From Plotosus lineatus (Eukaryota; Chordata; Actinopteri; Siluriformes; Plotosidae): a stretch of 64,000 bases of DNA. Of this stretch, positions 52,758-62,642 are shown piece after piece. The position numbers were made by a program, and so were the translations under genes. The DNA lies in contig CM045745.1 of the NCBI GenBank assembly GCA_024760905.1, positions 17,662,782-17,726,781 of the forward strand, written 5' to 3'. Position 1 is the stretch's first letter. Each line of letters begins with the position of its first letter. The notes beneath the pieces were generated by a model that saw only the letters and a list, made by a program, of their open reading frames with translations, searched no databases and was not told where the DNA came from.

Positions 52758-53062
52758 GGAGAATGCTGTGTGGATGTGTTTCACCTTGGGGGGGTCTATG
52801 ACAACTAAATCAACTGTTGAAAGTATTGCTGTAGAAATAAGTGGGGGGGGGGGGTGAAAGAGAGACAAATTCTGTGCCATGATATCAGAAAAGGTGGGTT
52901 TTAATCAGACTGCATGTTCCAGCAGGAATATAGTGAATATAATGCTTTATAGGATTTAATTCTGAAATTCTTCAGATGATGCTTTGTGTCATATTACAGC
53001 CAAATAGTACTTGTAATGTGTATTGTGAGAATAACTGCTTTCAACAGTGCAAAATTAACCTA
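52758..53062 (+). other. probable tbc1d19 3'UTR
   Basis: Sequence after the stop has no ORF or recognisable repeat apart from G runs (52790-52796 and 52844-52854). No AATAAA occurs before 53063. The first one, 53137-53142, lies inside the adjacent Tc1-like remnant, so the extent of the UTR is inferred. Confidence 0.5.
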
Positions 53063-54165
53063 TAGTGCCCTTCAGAATTATTTCTGTAAAAAAACAAAAA
53101 AAAAACATTTTAATGTTTGAAAAAGGAATAACTTATAATAAATACCGGGATATTATGTAGTATGTATGAATAGCATATGTTTCAAAAGTATGTCCCACTT
53201 CCATTCCACCTGGGTAAAGCCAAGTGTGATTTACAGAATATTACAGCACAGAGTGTAATTCCTGGCGATGGATAACTAAAGAATTTTCTGCTTTATATCC
53301 GAGATAAACAAAGCATGACTAAAGACAGTAGCAAAAAGAGTTATTGTGAGCTGAATGGGATCCCGCTCTGGGTGTATCTTCACCTCATGCTCAGTGTTCA
53401 CACAGTCTGAGTGTATCAGGCAGAACACAAAAGATGAGTATGCAGAAAAGCACCTCATGATCACTGTGAGGTTTGCGGGGGAGGATCGGTGATGCTGTGG
53501 GTCTGTTTCTCCGTCAGAGGCTCTGGAAACCTTGTTAGGGTGCATGGCATCAAGAACACTTTGAAATACCAGGAAATTTTAAATTTAAATTGGGTGGCTT
53601 CTGCCCGAAAGCTGAAGATGGGCCTTCACTGAAGCTTTCAGCAAGATAATGACCCTAAACATGTGGCAAAAGCTACACAGAAACAGTTCACCAGACATAG
53701 AACCAAGCTCCTCCCATGGCCATCTGTCTCCAGACCGCAACCCTATTGAAAACCTGTGGAGTGAGCTGAAGACGAGAGTGCAAAGGAGAGGACCAGGTCG
53801 CTGGATGCTTTAGAGAGATGGTGCGGAGAGGAAGGGTCCAAGATCCCTCTTTCTGTACTCTTCCATCTTGTGAAACATTATAGGAGAACATGAGGTGCTG
53901 TTTTGTTGATAAAAGGGCGTGATACAGAGTATTAACATCAGGGGTGCTAATAATTGTGGTACCCATGATTTCATGTAAAATATTTTTTTCTTAATGTGGG
54001 ATCTCCCTTGCCATCGAATGAATGCACTTGAATTAAAGGTTGGATTCCCCCCACCCATATTGTGGTCTGATATTCAGGGGGATGGAGAGAAAGGGAAGAG
54101 AAAGTTTTACATGGTAAGGAGCACATCTTAACCAGGGGTGCCAATATTTATCTGGGGCAGAGTAA
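53063..54165 (+). mobile_element. Tc1-like transposon remnant
   Basis: Left end TATAGTGCCCTTCAGAATTA. Transposase remains at 53450-53810: GGGSVMLWVCFSVRGSG, FQQDNDPKHVAKATQKQF (catalytic Asp block), PQP-ENLWSELKTRVQ. Stops and frameshifts throughout. The right end near 54135-54165 is degraded (GGGGTGCCAATATTTATCTG). Confidence 0.75.
53137..53142 (+). promoter_or_regulatory. candidate polyadenylation signal AATAAA
   Basis: First canonical AATAAA downstream of the tbc1d19 stop (380 nt). It falls within the 5' part of a Tc1-like element. AT-rich DNA makes chance occurrence quite possible. Confidence 0.3.
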
Positions 54166-54202
54166 CTAGTGCCATTAACTCAAACATGGTACAGCACATT
54201 CA

Positions 54203-54440
54203 TTTATTTTCTGAACCGCTTAATCTTAATTAGGGTTGCAGGGAGGCTGGCGCCCATCCCATCCGACTCCGGGTGAGGGCAGAGTACACCCTGGACAGCT
54301 CTCCAGGCCATCACAGGACAGAAACACACTGACAGCTATGCAGCTACTCATCGAAAGTCAGCAATGGTTCTTTTACAGCCTCACACCACAGACTGTGAGA
54401 GACATGGCTGGTCTTTGATAACCCAGTGAGCTGCACTGAA
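54203..54440 (-). mobile_element. SINE family A, antisense, head deleted
   Basis: Antisense tail GAACCGCTTAATCTTAATTA and body TACACCCTGGACAGCTCTCC, TTGATAACCCAGTGAGCTGC. Confidence 0.78.
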
Positions 54441-54801
54441 GGATATGGGACACTGTGTCAGGAATTTGAAGTACAGTACAGTACTGTGTATACAATGATG
54501 AGACAGCGTACCTCAGAGACACCAAGTTAAAGCTTTAAGTTTTTGTTGATTTCAGTGCGTTTGTATTTTGTATTATGGTTTATTGTGACTTGGCGTTCCT
54601 CAAATTGTGCTGGACATTCTGTCAGGAAAAACGCCATATGCATGGGTTTGAAAAGCAGTTCGATTTTTCTATAAATTATATCAAGACATGAATTAAGCCT
54701 GAAGCATGTGATGCAGACTTGTCTTGTAATGGATTATAAAATCTCCATTAGTTATTCCCTCAGCAGGAAATATTCCTGCTGTGATCTGTTTCTTGTATTC
54801 T

Positions 54802-54838
<37 letters not shown>

Positions 54839-55027
54839 GATGTTGCATTTGCTGCACAATGTTTAAAACGATGGTTCCCGGTACATTTTGGAAGCTGTAC
54901 TGAAATTACATTATTTTATTTAATTCATCTTTTTTGAAGTTTTAACTACCTTTTATGATTTATGTGATTTATTTAAACATCTGTGACCTATTAGTGTAGA
55001 AACTCAAAGGCAACAAATGAATATATA
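54441..55027. other. downstream flank, no gene seen
   Basis: Includes a T run of about 30 nt (54806-54835). No ORF or repeat named. Confidence 0.45.
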
Positions 55028-56152
55028 CAGGGATCCCTCACTTTCCGCGGTTAATTGGGACCGAGATCCCCATGCGACCACCGAAATATGTGAAGTAGGA
55101 TCACCCCACCCCCTGACTGACATATACTTACATGTATATGTGTATATCATCATCTTCTTTTCCTTTCGGCGTTTTCCCTTTCAAATACATTATTCAATGC
55201 TATACAATGCTTATAATACAATTAAACATTCAAAAATAATGCATGAGATGTAAATAAAATATAAATACACACACACACAGATGCACGTGCACGCTCGCAG
55301 ACGTGCACCTCACAACAATGTGTAAGTACAGACGCTCCCCGGCTTACATTTTAGTTCGGTTCCGGATGGCTGAACGTAAGGTGAAAAAAAAAACAAAACA
55401 AAACGTAAGTTGTTCCTGTATGTTCCAGTGATGTTCATACTGTACTATACATCCATAAATACCATTACCGTATCTCAAACACCCCGAAATCAATTATTAT
55501 AAACATAACATTGTAAAATAATATCAAATATTATCAACATTAATTTCAAATAAATTAAATTCAAGCAAAATAATTTCAAATAGATACATTTTAATCAAAT
55601 TCACTCATCAAATATCAAATATAACCTTTAACATTCTCTGTGATGCCATCTTTCTGCTTGTAAATGGTTCCGATGGCCGACGGAGCCATTTGGAAGAAAC
55701 GTGCAACATTCACATGTTTTTCACCAGCATCAATTTTCTTGATAATAGTCATCTTCGTTTCTAACGAGCTGGCTTGCTGCTTTTTCTGATTACCACTATC
55801 ACTAGTAGGCTTACGCTTCTGACCAACCGTATTTGCCTAGAGTTACAAAAGTCCGCAAAACAGTGTAAACACAAAGATCACAGAGACGACGTCTTAACAC
55901 AAGGGTAACACGTAGTGAACTGGGAAGAAGGAGGGGCACGTTCAGTCTGTCATTTGTAAACAATGGATGCAGCGTCATGCGGAAGTAGCGTATTACGTAG
56001 GTACGTCTCACACTACAGAGAGCATGCTAAACTCAAAATTTGACAATTTTTTTTTAAAACGTAAAATTGAAAAATACGTAGAACGAATGAACATAAAGCG
56101 GGGAGCGTCTATAGTTTTGATGGGAGGTTTTGGGTTGGTTTTTTTTTGTGTT

Positions 56153-56195
<43 letters not shown>

Positions 56196-56326
56196 ATAAT
56201 TGCCTTGTTTTTGTGGGATTTTCCTTAACTTTTTCCCCTATTCTTCCTTAATTTCCTTATTTTAAAAAAAAAATGTGATGCACTGAAGCTGCACGAATTG
56301 AAACGCAAAGTAGCGAGGGATCCCTG
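55028..56326 (-). mobile_element. TACAGGGATCCCTC MITE containing a second MITE
   Basis: Ends CAGGGATCCCTCACTTTCCG and GTAGCGAGGGATCCCTG, flanked by TA. Interrupted at 55327 by another MITE. A scrap CTTCTTTTCCTTTCGGCGTT at 55153-55172 is a very short RTE-LINE/SINE tail. T run 56150-56194. Confidence 0.82.
55327..56112. mobile_element. Tigger-like MITE, CAGACGCTCCCC ends
   Basis: Left CAGACGCTCCCCGGCTTACA, right CATAAAGCGGGGAGCGTCTA; sister of 34199-35017. Inserted in the MITE 55028-56326 at TA; the empty site is visible at 42059-42078. Contains GGCTGGCTTGC-type antisense scraps of a HTH transposase (55700-55760). Confidence 0.82.
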
Positions 56327-56420
56327 TATTTGTGATTGTGATTTCCTTGGAGCCAAGATTGTTCTCAGAGTTAATGTTATTAAAAAGAAAGAAAGAAAAA
56401 TATATTAATATTTATTCTCT

Positions 56421-57422
<1,002 letters not shown>

Positions 57423-57423
57423 A

Positions 57424-57525
57424 TGGGGCAGTGGTGGCCTGGTGGTAAAAGGTGCTGGATTGCTGATCCTAAGGTTGGGGGTTCAAGTCCCACTCTCCAC
57501 AAGGTTGTCACTGTCCACCACCCCC
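57424..57525 (+). mobile_element. SINE family A head, truncated
   Basis: GGGCAGTGGTGGCCTGGTGG and GGTTCAAGTCCCACTC; ends in a C run next to the palindrome at 57557-57702. Confidence 0.75.
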
Positions 57526-57556
57526 CCCTCCTGCGCTATTGTGTTGGGGCAGGAGT

Positions 57557-57702
57557 GAATGGTTTGTTTTCATACCAGTATGGCACCCGCATTGGGATAA
57601 TGTATGCATGAAGTCAGCTGCAAAACCTCTATAGAGTATAGAGAATATATAGCATATATTATCCCAATGCGGGCGCCATATTGGTGTGAAAACAAACCAT
57701 TC
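57557..57702. repeat. inverted repeat (palindromic arms)
   Basis: Left arm GAATGGTTTGTTTTCATACC ... CGCATTGGGATAAT (57557-57602); right arm ATTATCCCAATGCGGGCGCC ... GAAAACAAACCATTC (57658-57702). A loop of about 55 nt contains CTGCAAAACCTCTATAG. The same left-arm type sequence recurs at 63096-63165. Confidence 0.85.
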
Positions 57703-57782
57703 AATCCGGCCTCAATACAATCGCACAAGCGTGTGTAAGGGCTGCATTTATATACTGCATTTATTTATTAAACAAGTGCAAA

Positions 57783-58037
57783 ATGGCACTTAACTGTGTT
57801 GCTGTCGTTTGTACAGATTATAGAGGAAAGAAACCAGGTGTTAAATATCATAGATTCCCTGCTAATAAAGCCCGACGAGAGAAATGGATTTCTGCTTTGA
57901 AAAGAGCTGATACCTACAACAAAAGGAAAGATTGGCGACCAGCTCCTAGCAGTCGTGAATGTAGCGAATATTTTGTTGCAGGCAAGTCATTTTTATCAGT
58001 AGATATATTATTATTTATTGTCTTAACCACAGTTTGA
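57783..58037 (+). CDS. THAP-domain protein exon, probably transposon-derived
   Basis: 84 codons starting MALNCVAVVCTDYRGKKPGV. THAP C2CH layout: Cys5, Cys10, HRFP (residues 23-26), KW (34-35), Trp51, P54, then RECSEYFVAG where Cys60 is followed at +3 by Tyr63 instead of the expected His. AG|GCAAGT at 57978-57985 could be a GC-type donor, after which the frame is hydrophobic intron-like sequence. A host THAP gene is possible, but the terminal repeats around it favour a P- or ISL2EU/Harbinger-type element. Zinc binding may be impaired. Confidence 0.75.
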   Translation: MALNCVAVVCTDYRGKKPGVKYHRFPANKARREKWISALKRADTYNKRKDWRPAPSSRECSEYFVAGKSFLSVDILLFIVLTTV

Positions 58038-58144
58038 TTCTATTTAACTGTATATCTGGTGTCCATTTATGAGCTGAGGGCAGCTAAAATGCTAATTAGT
58101 CTTTATTATAACATGTACAGTATATATCTATCTATTTAGTGCCT

Positions 58145-58467
58145 GAGTGGTAGGACGACCATTGGCGACCTGCCATGAAGGACAACACCCTGGTAATCAT
58201 CTTCATGGAGGTTTTTCTTGGCAGGATTAGTGCAGTGGTTTGCCATTGCCTTCTGCACAATGTGAACCTACAGGCAATTTAGAACAGCCAATTAACCTAC
58301 TGTGCATGTCTTTGGATTGTGGGAGGAAACCGGAGCACCCGGAGGAAACCCACGCAAGCACGGGGAGAACATGCAAACTCTACACAGAAACGCCCAGGCC
58401 GGGAATCGAACCCAGGCCTTCTTGCTGTGAGGTGGATGTGCTAACCACTACACCACCATGCCGCCAC
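58145..58467 (-). mobile_element. SINE family C, antisense, next to an unclassified repeat
   Basis: 58270-58467: antisense body and head (GTGCATGTCTTTGGATTGTG ... TAACCACTACACCACCATGC). The preceding 58145-58269 (CCTGAGTGGTAGGACGACCA) looks repetitive too but is unclassified. Confidence 0.75.
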
Positions 58468-58787
58468 AGTATATATAATATAACTATTATAATACTTCAT
58501 AGATTTAGATCCACATGTTTGTGCTTAATATATAATGTAGGCAAAATGATAAAAAAAAAAAAAATGCGAGTCATAATTACCTTTGCCATGATTAATACTT
58601 TGGTGTCCTCACGCAGCTTGCCATGGGCCATATTAGAGGCTTTCCTGGTATAATATGCTCACGAAGTGTCGAAACCCATCCAGATAAAAAATACTCCTAC
58701 GCTTCCCAGATTTAACTTTAACAGTCTTTAATATGTGTTCTAACACACACAACAAACATACTGTTCTTTGGTTTCCGCTTCACTTGT

Positions 58788-59186
58788 TTAATCCCACAAT
58801 GCATTACAGAACTGGAATATACCAAGTTCTGGGGGGAGGGGTGAAGTAATCATTAACAATGATTGCTGCACTCTAAGCCCTTTGAAACTTTTCAGTTTTT
58901 TGTGAGTATAATCAGATGTGCGATTAATCAAATAATTATAGATATCTGGGTATGTTAAACCAGGTATCCTGTCCGTTGCTTCATCTATGCAGTTAACAAA
59001 CAAACCATTGGGCAAAACGTATGGGTCATTTGTTCGCCCTGATAACCGTCGTTTTTGTATATACTGTTGTTTATAATCGTTATCATAATTACCAGGGAGC
59101 TCGGAAAGCACTGGGATTGTATTACACATGTCAACATTCATATTTATATAATCTACCCACGCTAAAAACAGGCACCTCAACTGCAA
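58788..59186 (-). CDS. ORF resembling N-terminus of YqaJ/SWIM-type transposon proteins
   Basis: 132 codons on the minus strand. DPYVLPNGLF and then YPDIYNYLINRTSDYTHKKL KSFKGL resemble the N-terminal region of fish and cnidarian proteins that carry a SWIM zinc finger and a YqaJ-type nuclease domain. Those domains themselves are not in the window frame. Convergent with the THAP ORF. I infer a second gene of the same transposon; similarity is from memory and needs a search. Confidence 0.5.
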   Translation of the reverse strand: MQLRCLFLAWVDYINMNVDMCNTIPVLSELPGNYDNDYKQQYIQKRRLSGRTNDPYVLPNGLFVNCIDEATDRIPGLTYPDIYNYLINRTSDYTHKKLKSFKGLRVQQSLLMITSPLPPELGIFQFCNALWD

Positions 59187-59671
59187 AGTACAGCGAGTCG
59201 TCGACTTACGACCGCGTTTGGTTCTGGCCGACCGGTCGTAACTCGATCTGGTCGTATGTCAACTTTCCATCCAAATACACTCACGCCAAACAAAAACAGA
59301 CGAATTAATCTCGCACATTTAAATCTTATACATCTATTTTCAATTCCACGTCACTGTGACACGCAGCGGAGAGCCAATCCTTTCAATACTCCACTGTGTG
59401 GGCGGGTCCGATAGCTTCAAACTCCAATTTTATTGGATTATAACAACAGCCACAGAATTCGCGTGTTGTTCGAGTAAAAAGATAAATTTCCCTCATTTTG
59501 ATCGGCTTATTTCCACGAAGCCAAGCACAGCTGGCAAGAAAACACAAAAGGACAGACATGGAAAAACTTCAACCTGCAGACCAGCTGATTGCCAAAACTT
59601 TGGACGCACTTCCTGTCACATAAACACTGCAGTGTGTCTTTTTCTTCTTCTTTTCCTTTCGGCTGTTCCCT

Positions 59672-61490
59672 TCAGGGGTCGCCACAGCAAATGATCTGCC
59701 TCCATCTCTCCCTATCCTCTGCATCTTCTACTCTTACTCCAACGACCTTCATGTCCGCCTTCACCACATCCATAAATCTTCTCTTTGGTTTTCCTTTGGG
59801 CCTTCTGCCTGGTAGTTCCAACCTCAGCATCCTACTACCAATATATTCACGATCCCTCCTCTGTACATGTCCAAACCATCTCAATCTAGCCTCTCTGACT
59901 TTGTCTCCAAAACATCTAACATGGGCTGTCCCTCTGATGTACTCATTTCTGATCCTATCCCAAAGAGAACCTCCACATTTTCATCTCTGCTACCTCCAAC
60001 TTTGACTCCTGTCTTTTCCCCAGAGCCACTGTCTCTAAACCATACAACAACGCTGGCCTCATCACCATCTTGTACACTTTTCCCTTCATTCTTGCCGATA
60101 CTCTCCTATCACACATCACACCGGACACTTTTCTCCATCCATTCCAACCTGCCTGCACGCGCTTCTTCACCGCTTTTCCACACTCTCCATTGCTCTGGAT
60201 TGTTGAGCCGAAGTACTTAAAATCCTCCACCTTCTTTATCTCTGCCCCCTGTAACCTCACCGTTCCTCTTGGGTCCTTGTCGTTCACACACATGTATTCT
60301 GTCTTACTGAGACTAACCTTCATTCCCCTCCTTTCCAGGGCATACCTCCACCTCTCTAGATTTTCCTCCACATGTTCTCTGCTCTCACTACAGATCACAA
60401 TATCATCTGCAAACATCATAGTCCATGGAGTTCTTGTCTAACCTCGTCTGTCAGCCTGTCCATCACCATAGCAAACAAGAAGGGGCTGAGAGCTGACCCT
60501 TGATGCAGTCCCACCTCCACCTTGAACTCTTCTGTCACACCGACAGCACATCTCACCACTGTCTTATATCTCTCATACATGTCATGCACCACTCTAACAT
60601 ACTTCTCTGCTACTCCAGACTTCCTCAAACAATACTACAGTTCTTCTCTCGGCATATGCTTTCTCCAGATCCACAAAGGCACAATGCAGCTCCTTCTGAC
60701 CTTCTCTGTACTTCTCTATTAACATCCTCAAAGCAAACACTGCATCTGTGGTGCTCTTTCTTGGCATGAAACCAAACTGTTGTTCACAAATGCTGACATC
60801 TGCCCTTAGTCTAGATTCTACTATTCTTTCCCATAACTTCATTGTATGGCTCATCAACTTTATCCCTCTGTAGTTGCCACAACTCTGTACATCTCCCTTG
60901 TTCTTAAAAATGGGCACAAGCACACTTCTCCTCCATTCCTCCGGCATCTGCTCACTTTCTAAGACTTTGTTGAATATTCTTGTCAGAAAATCTACTGCTA
61001 CCTCCTCTAGACACTTCCATACCTCAACTGGTATGTCATCAGGGCCAACTGCCTTTCCATTCTTCATCCTCTTCAATGCCCTCCTCACTTCACCCTTACT
61101 AATCTTTGCTACTTCCTGGTCCTCAACGGTCACCCCTTCTACTTTTTTTTTCTCTCATTTTCCTCATTCATCAGCTCTTCAAAGTACTCTCCATCTTCCC
61201 AGCACACTTCTGTCATCAGTCAATACATTTCCCTCTCTGTCCTTTATCACTCTAACTTGCTGCACGTCTTTCCCATCTCTATTTCTCTGCTGTGCTAACC
61301 TGTATAGATCATTTTCTCCCTCCTTACTGTCCAACCTATCATACAAGTCATCATACGCCCTTTGTTTGGCCTTTGACACCGCTACCTTCGCCTTACGCTG
61401 TGTCTCCCTGTACTCCTGTTTACTCTCTTCGGTCCTCTCTGTGTCCCACTTCTTCTTAGCTAACCTCTTCTTTTGTACACACTCCTGCAC
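59672..61490 (-). pseudogene. LINE reverse transcriptase, broken into several frames
   Basis: Frames in order on the minus strand: linker 61490-61179 (KAKVAVSKAKQRAYDDLYDR); 61133-60594 with KNGKAVGPDDIPVEVW, NYRGIKLMSHTMKLWERIVE, QFGFMPRKSTTDAVFALRML and AFVDLEKAYAE (deletion right after motif A); 60628-60416 with VGLHQGSALSPFLFAMVMDR; 60419-59955 with MMFADDIVICSE (catalytic FADD intact); 59884-59672 with RWFGHVQRR and CCGDP. At least four breaks, so inactive. Confidence 0.88.
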
Positions 61491-61514
61491 TTCCTCATTC
61501 CACCACCAAGTTTC

Positions 61515-62642
61515 CTAATCTACTTTCCTTCCAGAGGACACACCAAGTACTCTCCTACCGGTCTCCTTGATCACATTGGCTGTGGTTATCCAGTCATCTG
61601 GAAGCACTTCCTGACCACCCAAAGCCTGTTTCAACTCCTCCTTGAAGACAACACGACACTCTTCCTTTTTCAGCTTCCACCACTTTGTCTTCTGCTCTGC
61701 CTTTGCCTTTTTCACCTTCCTCACCATCAGTGTCATCCTGCACACCACCATCCTATGCTGTTTGGCAACACTCTCACCCACTACTACTTCGCAGTCACTG
61801 ACTTCCTTCAAATTACATCGCCTACACAAGATGTAGTCTACCTGTGTGCTCTTACCTCCGCGTTCGGAAGTCACCCTATGCTCCTGTTTCTTCTTGAAAA
61901 AAGTATTCACCCCAGCCATTTCCATCCTTTTTGCAAAATCGATCAACATCTGTCCTTCTGTGTTCCTGTCCTGGATACCAAACCTGCCCATCACTTCCTG
62001 GTCCCCTCTGTTGCCTGCACCAACATGTCCATTGAAGTCTGCCCCAATGACCACTCTTTCACCTCTGGGAGTATTCCTCATCACTTCATCTAAGTCACTC
62101 CAGAATCTCTCCTTCTCTTCTAGCTCACATCCTGCCTGTGGGGCATAAGCACGAACAACATTGACCATCACGCCTTCAATTTCTAACTTGAGACTCATCA
62201 CTCGGTCTGACACTCTTTTCACTTCTAGAACATTCCTGACAAACCCCTCCTTCAAGATGACTCCGACTCCATTTCTCTTCCCATCCACACCATGATAAAA
62301 CAGTTTAAACCCTGCTCCTAAGCTTCTAGCCTTGCTACCTTTCCACCTGGTCTCCTGAACACACAGTATGTCCACCTTCCTCCTCTGCATCATGTCAGCC
62401 AGCTCTCTATCTTTTCCTTGCATAGTTCCAACGTTCAAAGTCCCTACTCTCAGTCCTAGGCTCATGCATTTCCTCTTCTCTCTCTGGCAACGGACACGCC
62501 TCCCGCCTCTCCTTCTTCGACGTCTTCGACCAACAGTAGTCCAATTTCCATCAGCACCCTGTTGGTTGACAGCACTGATGGCGGTCGTTGTTAACCTGGG
62601 CCTTGACCGATCCGGTATGAATTTTGTTTTGATCTTTTGCAT
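61515..62642 (-). pseudogene. LINE endonuclease ORF (family of 59638-62774)
   Basis: First Met inside the element is at 62642 (MQKIKTKF); the longer open frame to 63020 runs out of the LINE into the host Tigger element. A basic stretch GRRRRRRRGGRRVR is followed by the endonuclease: RVGTLNVGTM, DILCVQETRWKG (catalytic Glu), RAYAPQAG, VVIGADFNGHVGAGNRGDQE, QVDYILCRRCNL, AKQHRMVVCRM. A stop follows KVD at 61515, before the reverse transcriptase. Confidence 0.88.

Larger units (their letters stand above)
47150..50316 (+). mobile_element. near-intact non-LTR retrotransposon, RTE/BovB-like
   Basis: 5'-truncated inside the endonuclease. Target duplication AGAAACATGCT / AGAAACACGCT (47139-47149, 50317-50327). 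The 3' end is a short (TAAG)n tail, as in RTE-clade elements. Carries an apurinic endonuclease and a full reverse transcriptase with few lesions. Interrupted by a SINE at 47676-47985. Clade assignment is from general similarity only. Confidence 0.85.
46996..50540 (-). mobile_element. SINE family A, antisense, split by a LINE
   Basis: Tail part 46996-47149 (TCTTTTCCTTTCGGCTTTCC, ATGCCCTTCCTGATACAACC) and head part 50328-50540 (AAGTCAGCAATGGTTCTTTT, ACCACCAGGCCACCACTGCC region). A 16-bp target duplication with two mismatches flanks the whole: GAATTCAAGCTACAGT at 46980-46995 and GAATCCAAGCCACAGT at 50541-50556. Confidence 0.88.
46232..51281 (+). mobile_element. Tc1-like transposon enlarged by nested insertions
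   Basis: Ends CAGTTCTGTTCAAAATAATA GCAGT and ACTGCTATTATTTTGAACAC AACT are inverted repeats; TA at 46230-46231. Transposase is split into 46421-46916 and 50557-50860 by a SINE (46996-50540) that itself holds a LINE (47150-50316), which holds another SINE (47676-47985). Confidence 0.9.
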
